Assembly (NCBI GenBank): GCA_903929135.1 | Contig: CAIYTH010000041.1 | Span: 1 to 61,284 of the forward strand | Source: an uncultured Chlorobiales bacterium | GTDB taxonomy: Bacteria > Bacteroidota > Chlorobiia > Chlorobiales > Chlorobiaceae | Direction of reading: 5' to 3' | DNA: 61,284 bases | Shown: positions 1-9,832 of the stretch, one piece after another | Layout of the letters: every line of letters begins with the position of its first letter | Position numbering within the stretch: position 1 is the stretch's first letter | The notes under the pieces: generated by a model | Seen by the model: only the letters and a program-made list of their open reading frames with translations | Databases searched by the model: none | What the model was told of the DNA's origin: nothing | Program-made: the position numbers and the translations under genes

Positions 1-154
1 GCCCCATGATATGGTCGTCATTCTCGGACTAAATCAACCCCTCATAATATTCGATAAAACTGACAGGTCTTACTGATGAGACAGATCTTACAGATTCCTG
101 GCCTCATGTTGTGAGTTTTTTCCGAAATAATGTAGTTTTTCCTCTGTGCATTTC

Positions 155-3100
155 ATGTCGCAGCCGAGATCGGTACGTCGAACTCGTAGTGCCATCGAAC
201 AAAGGTTCTCCCGGATCATTATCCATTATATCCCGATGCCCAAGCTCCTGAAAAATACCAGATCAACCTCTGTCGACATGGGTGGCCACCCGGTTTCCGC
301 CCTGCTGGAATCCCTCCCCGATGCAGGTTTCATCATGGATCCGGAAGGCCTGATCATGAATGCCAACACGCTTTTCTCCCAAAGGTTCGGCATGCGGCCT
401 CCTGAGTTTATCGGCAGAAACATCTACGAGATGTTCTTCAAAGTGCTGGGATCGCCCCAGCTCGTGGAGTATTTGAGTGAGAAATGCCGAACGGTGCTTC
501 AGAGTGAAACGGGCATGGTTTTTGAGGACGGGACTGATATCTGGAAGGTGGCAATCAATCCGTTGAGGGATCAGGATGGAAAGATCTCGTGCCTGTTCGT
601 TTCAGTGCAGGACATCTCCGATCAGAAGCGAATCGACAAAACCTTGCAGAAGGAACGTGAGCTGAAATCAATATTGCTCGATTCGATCACCTGTTCCGCG
701 ATCATTCTCAATGCAGACCTGAAACTGGTCGCCTGGAACCGATACGCGCACGACATCCTGTTCAAAACCACGAATGAGGGAGGAACTGTCGTCGATCCTG
801 CCGATTTCTTCACTCCTGAAGACATGAAGTACCACAGGAAGAAGTTCCGGCATACTCTGGAAACCGGAGATGAGGACCTGAGTGAAATCGAGGTCCATCC
901 TCAGGGAGGGAAGCAGTCCCGCTGGCTTCTGACCCGATCAAATCGGATATGCCTTGACGGTGAACCCTGCATCGTCTCGATCGGCATCGATATCACCGAA
1001 CGCAAATTGCTGGAACAGGAACTCATCGAGAGCAAAGCCAGGAACAACTATGCACTGGCAGCTGCAAAGTCGGGTATCTGGGAATGGGATGTCACCACCG
1101 ACGAACTGAAGTGGTCGGAGCAGGTGTGGGAATTGTACGGACTGAAAGTCGAAAGCGTACCGTTGAACCATAGCCTCTGTGTCGAAACCGTACATCCTGA
1201 AGACCGCGAAACCGCTTCAAGTATCATCAAGGAGGCGGTCAGGACCCAAAATGCGGCAGCGGTCGAATATCGTTGTTGCCATCCGGACGGCTCAGTTCAC
1301 TGGCTGACCTCGCGAGGCATGCCGGTATTTGATGCGTCGGGTAATGTGACCCGTTATATCGGAACCATCATCGACATTACCGAACGCAAGCAAACCGAGC
1401 TCGAACTCATCGAAAGCAGGAAAAGGCTCAGCCAGGCTCTCGAGGCAGCTCGGGCAGGTGTCTGGGAGTGGGACCTGACCAATGACGAGAACATCTGGTC
1501 TGACGAGATCTGGGCCCTTTACGGATTGACACCAGTTAAGGATGTGAATCCGTCATTCAGGCTCTGGAGCAGCTCGATTCATCCCGATGATCGCCAGATG
1601 GCGATATCGGCGGTGACCGAAGCTGCAAAAAGCGGAACGAACCTGAATATCGAATATCGCGTCTGTTATCCGGACGGCTCAGTTCACTGGCTCATGTCCC
1701 GAGGCAAACCATTGCTGGACGAAAAGGGGGTGGCGGTTCGATATATCGGTACGATCATCGATATCACCGAACGCAAGGAGACGGAAATCGCGCTCAACGA
1801 AAGCCGTATGAGGTTCGATTTCGCCCTGGAAGCTACAGGCGCCGGGATCTGGCAATGGGACGTGAAATCCGACAAGGTAACCTGGTCCGAACAGATATGG
1901 TCGCTGTACGGATTGAAGCCGCATAGCATCACCCCTTCGCACAGGCTTTGTGAAAGCAACGTCTATGCCGACGACAAGGAACTGACGTTTGAAACGGTCA
2001 TGTCGGCAGCCAACAGGAATGTCGAGTTCGCAGTCGAATATCGAGTCGTTCATCCTGACGGTTCAGTTCACTGGCTCATGTGCCACGGTGTGCCGATGCC
2101 CGGTAACGACGGCGAGACGAGCTGTTACCTCGGCATGGTCATGGATATCACCGAGCGCAGGAAGGCGGAGGAGGAGTGGCGGAAAACCCAGGCAATACTC
2201 AACCTTGTCCTGCAGAAGAGTCAGCTGGGAATCTGGGATATGGATCTGAAGAAAAAAAACGTGCATCGTACATTCGAGCATGCACGTATTTTCGGCTACG
2301 ACGACATCTCTTCCGAATGGTCGCTGGAACAGTTTTACAGCCATATTCTGCCCTGTGATCGCGAAAGAGTGGAAACCCTGGTCAGCGAGGCTTTTGAAAA
2401 ACACGAAAACTACAGCTTCGAATGCCAGATATGCACCGCCAGGGGTCAACTGAGATGGATCTGGGTCTTCGGCGCCTTCGATACCGGCAGAGGCGGCAAG
2501 GCAAAACACCTGTCCGGAATCGTACAGGACATAACCGAACGCAAACATACTGAAACCCTTCTGGAGGAGAGCGCGCAGAAATTCAGGAACATCTTTGATT
2601 ACTCTCCTGTCGCCATTGCCATAAAGGATGTGCAGCAGGACGTATTGAACGATGTGAATACCTCCTGGCTCAGGCTTTTCGGTTTTTCAAAAGAGGAGGT
2701 TATCGGAAGACGGAGTTCAGATCTGGGTCTCTACGTCCACGCAGAGGATCATGAGAAGATCGCCGACGAACTCCGGTTGCAGGGCCGGATATTCAACAGG
2801 CCGCTGGAGTTCCGCAAAAAAACGGGCGAGTTGGTCAACGTCCTGCTGTCTGCAGAGTACGTCACGATGAACGGAAATATGTACCTGCTGGTCATGCTGA
2901 CGGATATCACCGTCCAGGAGTTGCAGCAGGCGAATATCTCCCAGCTTGAAATAGCAGTTGCTGAACGGACCGAGCAGCTCGAGCTCGAAGTGGAACACCT
3001 GCACCGTTTTTTAAGCATGATATCTCATGAGTACCGTACTCCCCTCGCGATCATCAGGGGAAACCTCGACCTTATCGACCTGAAGCATAAAAGCGGAGAT

Positions 3101-3661
3101 TTTTCGAATGCCCGCGAAATAGGCAAGATAAAAAGGGCGATCGACCGGCTTGTCGAGGTGATGGAGGTTTCGATCCAGGAGAGCCGCATCCTGGATGCCC
3201 AGAAGGCTGTTGTCACTACCAACTTCGAGATCAGTGAGGTTGTCACCTCCCAGTTGGAGGCTTTCAGGTCCATGTGGCCGGAAAGGGAGATCCGTTATAC
3301 CGGAAAACTTGGCGATGCAAGGGTTTCCGGCGAGGCCTCGCTGCTCAAGATGGCCATTTTCAACCTTCTGGACAATGCCCACAAATACTCGCTTCCTGAA
3401 ACCCCGATTGAAATCGTTTGCGTCATGGAGGATGCCGAGGCCGTGATCACCATTCGAAACCATGGAAAGGGTATCACCGGAGACGAAGGGGAAGCGTTCT
3501 TTGAAAAATACCGGCGCGGCAGCAATACGGCCAATACCGGCGGTGCCGGCATCGGACTCTGGCTTGTCCGGAGCATCATCGAACAGCATGATGGCATGGT
3601 GAGCCTGGCGAGCACGGAGACCGGAGTCGAAGCGTCGGTGAGGCTGCCGCTGGTGCATTGA
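155..3661 (+). CDS. Multi-PAS sensor histidine kinase
   Basis: Autophosphorylating sensor kinase, probably soluble because no membrane segment is visible. In the sequence, about seven PAS units fill residues 40-930. Units 3 to 5 are PAS_3-type copies, each ending in a D-I-T-E-R-(K/R) linker. A short coiled coil follows, then a HisKA helix with the phospho-acceptor His (SHEYRTPL, about residue 958), a HATPase domain with N-box NLLDNAHKYS, and GIGLWLV. The G1 box reads NHGKGI rather than the usual DxGxGI, which is slightly unusual. An OmpR-type regulator starts 10 bases downstream, so the two very likely form a pair. The start is uncertain: GTG 146, ATG 155, ATG 236 and ATG 278 are in frame and none has a clear ribosome site. 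The ligand cannot be read from sequence. Confidence 0.9.
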   Translation: MSQPRSVRRTRSAIEQRFSRIIIHYIPMPKLLKNTRSTSVDMGGHPVSALLESLPDAGFIMDPEGLIMNANTLFSQRFGMRPPEFIGRNIYEMFFKVLGSPQLVEYLSEKCRTVLQSETGMVFEDGTDIWKVAINPLRDQDGKISCLFVSVQDISDQKRIDKTLQKERELKSILLDSITCSAIILNADLKLVAWNRYAHDILFKTTNEGGTVVDPADFFTPEDMKYHRKKFRHTLETGDEDLSEIEVHPQGGKQSRWLLTRSNRICLDGEPCIVSIGIDITERKLLEQELIESKARNNYALAAAKSGIWEWDVTTDELKWSEQVWELYGLKVESVPLNHSLCVETVHPEDRETASSIIKEAVRTQNAAAVEYRCCHPDGSVHWLTSRGMPVFDASGNVTRYIGTIIDITERKQTELELIESRKRLSQALEAARAGVWEWDLTNDENIWSDEIWALYGLTPVKDVNPSFRLWSSSIHPDDRQMAISAVTEAAKSGTNLNIEYRVCYPDGSVHWLMSRGKPLLDEKGVAVRYIGTIIDITERKETEIALNESRMRFDFALEATGAGIWQWDVKSDKVTWSEQIWSLYGLKPHSITPSHRLCESNVYADDKELTFETVMSAANRNVEFAVEYRVVHPDGSVHWLMCHGVPMPGNDGETSCYLGMVMDITERRKAEEEWRKTQAILNLVLQKSQLGIWDMDLKKKNVHRTFEHARIFGYDDISSEWSLEQFYSHILPCDRERVETLVSEAFEKHENYSFECQICTARGQLRWIWVFGAFDTGRGGKAKHLSGIVQDITERKHTETLLEESAQKFRNIFDYSPVAIAIKDVQQDVLNDVNTSWLRLFGFSKEEVIGRRSSDLGLYVHAEDHEKIADELRLQGRIFNRPLEFRKKTGELVNVLLSAEYVTMNGNMYLLVMLTDITVQELQQANISQLEIAVAERTEQLELEVEHLHRFLSMISHEYRTPLAIIRGNLDLIDLKHKSGDFSNAREIGKIKRAIDRLVEVMEVSIQESRILDAQKAVVTTNFEISEVVTSQLEAFRSMWPEREIRYTGKLGDARVSGEASLLKMAIFNLLDNAHKYSLPETPIEIVCVMEDAEAVITIRNHGKGITGDEGEAFFEKYRRGSNTANTGGAGIGLWLVRSIIEQHDGMVSLASTETGVEASVRLPLVH

Positions 3662-3670
3662 GCGAATTCA

Positions 3671-4435
3671 ATGAAGGAAACAAATAATATCATTTCGCAT
3701 CCACTCATGAATGAAGGCAAGAAGATTATCGTGGTCGAGGACGATCGGGACTTCCGTGAAAGTATGGTCGAATATCTTACGCTTGCAGGATACCATGTTG
3801 CCGGCGCCGGATCAGCACTTGAGTTCTATCAGGCCTTCGCCCGGGAAAACTATATCCTGGCCATCCTGGATATTGGCCTGCCTGACCAGGACGGGTTGGT
3901 CCTTGCGGAATACATTCGAAAAAATACCGACATGCGCATCGTCATGCTTACGGCGCAATCAGCCCTCGACAGCAAAATCATGGCTTACCGCTCGGGTGCA
4001 GACACCTATCTGGTCAAACCGATAGATTTCGCGGAACTTGTGGCTTCGCTGGACAGCATGCTCGGACGTCTCGACATCAAGGGTTCTCAAATACCGGAAA
4101 AGCGACCTGGTGAATCCGCACCAGGGGGGAAACCGGAGCATTGGCGTCTGTTGAGCAAGGAGCACACGCTTTTCGCCCCGAACGGCAACATGACGTCGCT
4201 TACGGCCAGGGAGTTCGATCTTCTCGAAAGTCTGGCATCCGCTCCAAAAACGGTCGTCGAACGCAGAGCCATCCTTCAAACCCTCGATTACGATGACGAC
4301 GATCTGGGAAATCGGGCCCTTGATGCCCTCATTCATCGCCTGCGTCGCAAAAAGGAGGATCTCGACTGCTTTATCCCGGTCAAGACCGTCCACGGATCCG
4401 GATACAGCTTCTCTGAACTTATCGTCATTGAATGA
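3671..4435 (+). CDS. OmpR-family response regulator
   Basis: DNA-binding response regulator that should accept phosphate from the kinase just upstream. The receiver domain (residues 18-130) shows the acidic pair E23-D24-D25, phospho-acceptor D67 in LDIGLPD, T94 and K116. A winged-helix Trans_reg_C domain covers roughly residues 150-250, with the typical LTAREFDLLESL and the VKTVHGSGYSF end. ATG 3707 is an alternative start that removes 12 residues ahead of the receiver. The gene lies 10 bases after the kinase and is followed by about 450 bases without a gene. Target genes are unknown. Confidence 0.92.
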   Translation: MKETNNIISHPLMNEGKKIIVVEDDRDFRESMVEYLTLAGYHVAGAGSALEFYQAFARENYILAILDIGLPDQDGLVLAEYIRKNTDMRIVMLTAQSALDSKIMAYRSGADTYLVKPIDFAELVASLDSMLGRLDIKGSQIPEKRPGESAPGGKPEHWRLLSKEHTLFAPNGNMTSLTAREFDLLESLASAPKTVVERRAILQTLDYDDDDLGNRALDALIHRLRRKKEDLDCFIPVKTVHGSGYSFSELIVIE

Positions 4436-4603
4436 CACCCCGAACCATGGCCTCATGACTATCCCAAGACCCCAGGCATGATACGTCCAAGGTGGTCGGT
4501 GGTTCCCTTCAGCATCCGGAAACCCCCGTCTCATGGAGGTTATGTCATGCAGGGCAGCCTGATTCTTCCTTAGTTCGGGCCGGAATCTGCGGGATTTGGA
4601 GTA

Positions 4604-4632
4604 TTGACCTCCTTTGAAAAATAAATTAGACT
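4604..4632 (+). promoter_or_regulatory. Candidate sigma-70 promoter of the helicase leader
   Basis: TTGACC (4604-4609), 17-base spacer, TAGACT (4627-4632). It lies about 255 bases ahead of the helicase start codon, so transcription from here gives a long 5' leader containing the hairpin at 4842. Predicted by eye only. The rest of 4436-4887 holds no convincing gene. Confidence 0.5.
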
Positions 4633-4841
4633 TTGGCCGAATAAAATCGTACTATGATGTCGATTTATGGTGTGGTGAATATGCCAAGAAAGAGAACGGG
4701 AGTCGCGAGTCCAGCGAGAACGCGGTTTTTCCCCTGATTGTGACGGATCGAAGGCAGGATTTTGTACCTGCCGGCTGACGGATGCTCCGGTTGACAACAA
4801 CCCCTTTTCATTCCTCTTCTTTCCAGCATTGCTGCCACTTC

Positions 4842-4862
4842 GCCTCATTCGAGGCTTTTTTT
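4842..4862 (+). terminator. Terminator-like hairpin in the helicase leader
   Basis: GCCTC-ATTC-GAGGC followed by seven T. It sits 25 bases before the helicase ATG, between the candidate promoter at 4604 and the gene, so it is either an attenuator in the helicase leader or the end of a separate short RNA of about 220 bases. Confidence 0.6.
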
Positions 4863-4887
4863 ATCAATGACACGGAAAGAACGAACT

Positions 4888-6792
4888 ATGAGTGAACAGC
4901 ATGACATGCCGGTGACCTTTCGCAGCCTCAACCTTGCGGAACCCATCTTTAAAGCCCTCGAAGACGTGGGCTACGAAACTCCGACGCCGATCCAGGCACG
5001 GACAATTCCCCTTATCCTTGAAGGCCGCGACGTGCTCGGACAGGCCCAGACCGGTACCGGCAAGACGGCGGCTTTCGCCCTTCCGATCCTGTCAAACCTC
5101 GACCTTTCGCTTACCGATCCCCAGACGCTTGTGCTGGCTCCGACAAGGGAGCTTGCCATCCAGGTGGCCGAGGCGTTCCACAGCTATGCAGATCATCTTC
5201 CGGGCTTCCACGTGCTGCCGATCTACGGCGGCCAGGACTATGGCGTACAGCTTCGCAACCTGAAGCGCGGCGTCCATGTCGTTGTCGGCACCCCCGGCAG
5301 GGTCATGGACCACATGCGACGCGGCTCGCTGAACCTCAACTCACTGACATGCCTGGTGCTTGACGAAGCTGACGAGATGCTCCGCATGGGATTCATCGAC
5401 GATGTCGAGTGGATCCTCGAGCAGACACCTTCCGGCAGGCAGGTCGCGCTCTTCTCGGCCACCATGCCGGCGCCGATCCTTCGTATCGCCCGCAAGTACC
5501 TGAACAACCCGGCCGAGATCACGATCCAGTCGAAGACCACGACGGTGGATACGATCCGCCAGCGTTACTGGATGGTCGGCGGGCACCACAAGCTCGACGC
5601 ACTGACGCGCATCCTCGAAGCCGAACCGTTCGACGGCATCATCATTTTCGTACGTACCAAGACCGAGACCGTCACGCTTGCCGAAAAGCTCCAGGCAAGG
5701 GGTTATTCGGCTTCCGCACTGAACGGTGACATGGCCCAGCAGCAGCGTGAGCGCACCATCGAGCAGCTCAAGGACGGCACGCTGAACATCGTGGTCGCCA
5801 CCGACGTTGCGGCCAGGGGCCTCGACGTCGACCGCATCAGCCACGTGATCAACTACGACATCCCGACCGATACCGAATCCTACGTGCACCGCATCGGAAG
5901 GACCGGCCGCGCCGGCCGCAGCGGCGAAGCGATCCTGTTCGTCTCCCCGAGGGAGAGGGGCATGCTCGGCGCCATCGAGCGGGCCACCAGGAAGCGCATC
6001 GACCTGATGGAGCTGCCTTCCACCGAAATCATCAACGACAAGCGCATCGCCCGTTTCCAGCAGCGCATCACCGATACCATCGCCGCTGAAGAACTCGAAT
6101 TCTACACGCACCTGGTCGAAAGGTACTGCGAGGAGCATGAGGTGTCGGCCGTCGAGGCCGCCGCCGCCCTCGCCAGGCTTCTTCAGGGTGACACGCCGTT
6201 CCTGCTTTCCGCGAAGCCAGAGCGTGACCAGGCTCCCCGCCAGGGCGACCGCGATCGCGATCGCGAGCCGCGCCGCGACTCTTTCAGGGATTCGCACCGC
6301 GACGAGGGTCGTGAGCCGAGGAAGCAGCGCAAGACCGGCCTGTATGGCGACGAAAAGATGGAGACCTACCGCATCGAAGTCGGCAAAGTACATGACGTCA
6401 AGCCGGGCAATATCGCCGGCGCGATCATCAACGAGATCGGGCTTGATCCCGAGGCTGTCGGCAAAATCATCATAGGCGACCATTTCAGCACGGTGGAGCT
6501 GCCTTCAGGCATGCCGAACGATGTGTTCCAGGAGCTCAAGAAGGTCAGGGTCTGCGGTCAGCAGCTCAGGGTCTCGAAGATGGACGCGCAGCGGAGCGCT
6601 TACGGCGACCGTGGTGGAGACCGTGGCGGCTACAGTGGCGGAGATCGCGGCGGTGACCGTGGTGGCTACAGCGGTGGTGACCGCGGTGGCGATCGTAAGA
6701 AAAGCTTCGGCAAGCCTGGCGCAAAAGGGAAGAAAGACTCCCCGTTTTTCACCGGCTTCACCGCATCGAAAAAGAAAAGGATGAAGGACTGA
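4888..6792 (+). CDS. deaD: DEAD-box RNA helicase (DeaD/CsdA type)
   Basis: ATP-dependent RNA helicase of the DeaD/CsdA group, involved in ribosome assembly and mRNA remodelling, often in the cold. In order: Q-motif (TPTPIQ), Walker A AQTGTGKT, DEAD box, SAT motif and HRIGRTGR in the two RecA-like lobes (residues 10-370); a DbpA-type RNA-binding domain near residues 490-575 starting ETYRIEVGKVHDV; and a Gly/Arg/Asp-rich tail with repeated GGDRGG units ending in basic residues. This start was chosen because GGAAAG lies eight bases upstream; an in-frame ATG at 4867 would add seven residues. The leader carries a terminator-like hairpin. A GC-rich hairpin follows the stop. Confidence 0.95.
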   Translation: MSEQHDMPVTFRSLNLAEPIFKALEDVGYETPTPIQARTIPLILEGRDVLGQAQTGTGKTAAFALPILSNLDLSLTDPQTLVLAPTRELAIQVAEAFHSYADHLPGFHVLPIYGGQDYGVQLRNLKRGVHVVVGTPGRVMDHMRRGSLNLNSLTCLVLDEADEMLRMGFIDDVEWILEQTPSGRQVALFSATMPAPILRIARKYLNNPAEITIQSKTTTVDTIRQRYWMVGGHHKLDALTRILEAEPFDGIIIFVRTKTETVTLAEKLQARGYSASALNGDMAQQQRERTIEQLKDGTLNIVVATDVAARGLDVDRISHVINYDIPTDTESYVHRIGRTGRAGRSGEAILFVSPRERGMLGAIERATRKRIDLMELPSTEIINDKRIARFQQRITDTIAAEELEFYTHLVERYCEEHEVSAVEAAAALARLLQGDTPFLLSAKPERDQAPRQGDRDRDREPRRDSFRDSHRDEGREPRKQRKTGLYGDEKMETYRIEVGKVHDVKPGNIAGAIINEIGLDPEAVGKIIIGDHFSTVELPSGMPNDVFQELKKVRVCGQQLRVSKMDAQRSAYGDRGGDRGGYSGGDRGGDRGGYSGGDRGGDRKKSFGKPGAKGKKDSPFFTGFTASKKKRMKD

Positions 6793-6805
6793 ACCCTCCT
6801 TGCTG

Positions 6806-6848
6806 AACCGGCCTGTGCGCACCCGTTCCAGAGGGGGCAGGCCGGGTT
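6806..6848 (+). terminator. Hairpin after the helicase gene
   Basis: AACCGGCCTG pairs with CAGGCCGGGTT (one bulged base) about 15 bases after the stop. There is no strong T run, so it may be a weak terminator or a 3' stabilising stem. Confidence 0.45.
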
Positions 6849-6936
6849 TCCATGAACGCCGGAACTTCCATAACTGTTTTTTAGGTATACTGTTCTAGGA
6901 TGATTCAGGTGAACGGTACTGAAAACAGGAGGCTTC

Positions 6937-8343
6937 ATGGAACTTGAATTCTACGGGGCAACCCGGCGCGTTACGGGCTCCTGCCACATTCTCAGGGCAG
7001 GGGGCCGAACCATTCTCCTCGACTGCGGACTCGTGCAGGGCGGACCCGAAGACGAGGCCGTCAACCGCGAGCCATTTCCCTTCGACCCGGCCGACATCGA
7101 TGCGGTCGTCCTCAGCCACGGACATATCGACCACTCCGGCCGTGTTCCGCTTCTCGTGAAGCGCGGGTTCAGGGGGTCGGTCCACACCCATGAAGCGACC
7201 ATAGAACTCTGCCGCGTGCTCCTGAAGGACTCGGCATCGCTGGCGGAGCACGACGCCCGGCGCAGGATGCGCCATGGACATGCGGACTCGGAACCGCTCT
7301 ACACTGTGGACGACGCCATGCGAGCGGTCGCTCACATGAAGGGGATGCGATACGGGGAAGTACGGCAGATCCTTCCCGGTATCAACCTGCGCCTGCACGA
7401 CGCGGGACACATCCTCGGTTCGGCCTTCGTCGAGCTTGAAGTGTCTGAGGGGGATGTGCGTCGTACGATCGTGTTCAGCGGGGACATCGGCCAGTACGGC
7501 ACCCCAATCATGAACGATCCGGCGGCGATCGGGCACGCCGATTACGTGCTTGTCGAGAGCACCTACGGCGACCGGCTGCACCGCAGCCATGAGGAAACCG
7601 TCAGGGAGATCGGCGGCATCATCACCGAGGCGTGCCGCGAATGCGGCAACATCCTCATACCGGCCTTCGCCATCGGCCGGAGCCAGGAGTTGCTCTACCT
7701 CTTCGGCCAGCATTACCAGGAGTGGGACCTCGCCCGCTGGGAGGTGTACCTCGACAGCCCCATGGCCATCGAGGCCAGCAGGATCTACTGGAACCATCCG
7801 GAACTCTGGGACGAGGAGGCCACGCTCTTCCGCCGCGAGATGCGCAGCATGCCTCCCCTGGACAACCTGCACCTGACAGGCAGGGTCGAGGAGTCCATGG
7901 CGATCAACGGGAAGCGTGAGGGGGCGATCATCGTGGCCGGCAGCGGTATGTGCAACGGCGGCCGGATCATCCACCACCTGAAGCACAGCCTCGAACGGCC
8001 CGAGTGCCACGTGATCATCATCGGGTTCCAGGCTGTCGGAACGCTTGGCCGCAAGCTCGTCGAGGGACACAAGGAGGTCTTCATCAACGGTGACCGCTAC
8101 CGTGTGGCGGCGAAAGTGCACACCCTCGGAGGCCTGTCGGCCCATGGGGACCGCGACGACCTGCTGCGCTGGGTGGGAAGCTGCGAGGGCAAGCCTGCCG
8201 TGTTCGTCGTCCATGGGGAGGAGACGGTGAAGCAGGTGTTCAGGGAAACGATCAGGGCCTCGCTGTCGCTGGAGACGAAGGTGCCGCTACCCGGAGATGT
8301 CCTGAACCTCGAAACGGGAGCCCTGGGAAGCTCCGTATCATGA
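6937..8343 (+). CDS. Beta-CASP metallo-beta-lactamase RNase (Ysh1/CPSF73-like)
   Basis: Predicted zinc-dependent ribonuclease of the MBL-fold beta-CASP family. The metal-binding signature SHGHIDHSG lies near residues 57-65, with further ligands in DAGHILGSA, FSGDIG and GLSAHGD. The beta-CASP insertion includes VAGSGMCNGGRI, and an RMMBL end (FVVHGEE) closes the 468-residue protein. GGAGG sits seven bases before ATG. The downstream DUF2721 gene overlaps its stop codon, so the two are translationally coupled. Known family members act on RNA; the substrate here is not determinable. Confidence 0.9.
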   Translation: MELEFYGATRRVTGSCHILRAGGRTILLDCGLVQGGPEDEAVNREPFPFDPADIDAVVLSHGHIDHSGRVPLLVKRGFRGSVHTHEATIELCRVLLKDSASLAEHDARRRMRHGHADSEPLYTVDDAMRAVAHMKGMRYGEVRQILPGINLRLHDAGHILGSAFVELEVSEGDVRRTIVFSGDIGQYGTPIMNDPAAIGHADYVLVESTYGDRLHRSHEETVREIGGIITEACRECGNILIPAFAIGRSQELLYLFGQHYQEWDLARWEVYLDSPMAIEASRIYWNHPELWDEEATLFRREMRSMPPLDNLHLTGRVEESMAINGKREGAIIVAGSGMCNGGRIIHHLKHSLERPECHVIIIGFQAVGTLGRKLVEGHKEVFINGDRYRVAAKVHTLGGLSAHGDRDDLLRWVGSCEGKPAVFVVHGEETVKQVFRETIRASLSLETKVPLPGDVLNLETGALGSSVS

Positions 8344-8822
8344 ACTATTTATTCACTTCAACAAACGACATGACTGTAAAAACCATTGCCGAGCTTATTC
8401 CCGTTCTTCAGACCGCCATCGGGCCGGTCATCCTCATATCCGGGCTCGGCCTGCTGCTGCTGACGATGACCAACCGCCTGGGACGGACGATCGACCGCTC
8501 AAGGGAGATGCACAAATTGTATGACGATCTCACCGAGACTACGAGGTCCCAGGTGGACAGGGAGATCGTGGTGCTCTGGAAACGAGCCCAATACGTCAGG
8601 GCTGCAATCCTGCTTGCCACGACAACCTGCCTCGGTGCGGCGACGATGATCATCCTGCTGTTCCTTACCAGCCTCTTCCGGATCGAAGTGCCGCTGGTCA
8701 TAGCCACGGTGTTCATCCTGAGCATGATCTCCCTGATCTCTTCGCTGGTGTTTTTCCTGCTCGACGTGAACCTCACCCTTGCAGCTCTCCGTATCGAACT
8801 GGAAGGGCATAGACGTCACTGA
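8340..8822 (+). CDS. DUF2721 membrane protein
   Basis: 160-residue integral membrane protein of the DUF2721 family, function unknown. One hydrophobic helix lies near residues 20-45 (PVILISGLGLLLLTM), followed by the conserved NRLGRTIDRSREM stretch, and a hydrophobic hairpin lies near residues 85-140. Its ATG overlaps the stop of the upstream RNase gene (ATGA), which implies co-translation. The convergent PEBP-like gene ends only eight bases further on. Confidence 0.85.
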   Translation: MNYLFTSTNDMTVKTIAELIPVLQTAIGPVILISGLGLLLLTMTNRLGRTIDRSREMHKLYDDLTETTRSQVDREIVVLWKRAQYVRAAILLATTTCLGAATMIILLFLTSLFRIEVPLVIATVFILSMISLISSLVFFLLDVNLTLAALRIELEGHRRH

Positions 8823-8829
8823 TCGCAGG

Positions 8830-9408
8830 TCAGTGGCCGGCCTTCCTGTACGTGCCGACCAGCACCGCCTCAGCGAGCACGTGCCCTTTCATGGCCTCAA
8901 GCAGCTTCTCCTTTTCGGGAGCTGCGAGGTCCGGCAGCAAGATGTCGAGGGCATAGAGCTTGTGGAAATAGCGGTGCGTCCCGATCGGCGGACATGGACC
9001 GCCGTAACCTGTTTTTTTCGAGGAACCTCTCCCGCCAAGCAGTCCGTCAGGCAGTGGCCGGTTGCCTGCGCCCTCTTCAAGACCGCTCATCGATAACGGG
9101 ATGTTGTACACCAGCCAGTGCACCCAGGTGAATTTCGGGGCTGCCGGGTCCGGTGCGTCGGGGTCGTCGACGATGAGCACAAGGCTCCGGGTGCCTGCCG
9201 GCGGGCTTGTCCAGGAGAGTGGGGGAGAGACATCCTCTCCTTCACAGGTGTATCTGGATGGGATGGGTTCCATGTTGCCGAATGCTGCTGATGTCAGCGA
9301 GAATGTCATGGGTCCTCCGGTTCTGGCAACGGCAGTATGGAGTACAAACAGGATGGAGAGGAGCGCCGCCAATGCCGCGCATGTCCTGCAAGTTGTCGCA
9401 ATCTTCAT
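8830..9408 (-). CDS. YbhB/YbcL-type PEBP-like protein
   Basis: Exported member of the phosphatidylethanolamine-binding/Raf-kinase-inhibitor-like family. Residues 1-28 look like a signal peptide (hydrophobic LAALLSILFVLHTAVA). The family signature follows: SPPLSW, LVLIVDDPDAPDP, WVHWLVYNIP, GYGGPCPP and HRYFHKLYALD. Length (192 residues) is normal for a secreted homologue. Bacterial members bind small anionic ligands, but a physiological role is not established. Convergent with the DUF2721 gene. Confidence 0.9.
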   Translation of the reverse strand: MKIATTCRTCAALAALLSILFVLHTAVARTGGPMTFSLTSAAFGNMEPIPSRYTCEGEDVSPPLSWTSPPAGTRSLVLIVDDPDAPDPAAPKFTWVHWLVYNIPLSMSGLEEGAGNRPLPDGLLGGRGSSKKTGYGGPCPPIGTHRYFHKLYALDILLPDLAAPEKEKLLEAMKGHVLAEAVLVGTYRKAGH

Positions 9409-9832
9409 GGTCGCTGCGGGTTAAGGGTTTCGGGGAGCACAGTGCGAGGAACGCATGCCTCGTTCAATTGGTTCAGGCGGATTCAGGACGGCACTGAATG
9501 ACGGGGACCGGCAAGGCGGGCGTCATGTCGAAATAGTTTGGATATTTGCATTAAAATAAATCACTTACAGCGTTCTGCGCGATATCCTGGGGATTTTTGT
9601 ACAGCTCACAAATATTTTTCAAGGTGAACGATGCTGATAAGATAACTTGTTGAAAAGAGGTGATTATGCATATCTTTTTTCTATGTCGTATTCCCCCCCC
9701 CAGCTCAGGTTTCCCGATTCGAGGCGGCAAGTAGATATCCCGTCATTCCAGTTGACTGGACAGGCCTGAGCAGTGCCTTGTTTTTTTTACTGTGTTGTAT
9801 ATACCGGTCATCAAATGAGAGGAGAACCTTCA
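9409..9832. other. Gene-free interval, 424 bases
   Basis: Divergent intergenic region between the PEBP-like gene and the YbjN-like gene. It is AT-rich, has a run of nine C near 9692, and a weak AGGC/GCCT stem followed by eight T near 9760-9788. No gene was found; it presumably carries promoters for both flanking genes. Confidence 0.5.

Noticed and set aside
6895-8214. 439-codon open frame on the minus strand
   Set aside because: Antisense to the beta-CASP nuclease; no recognisable motifs.
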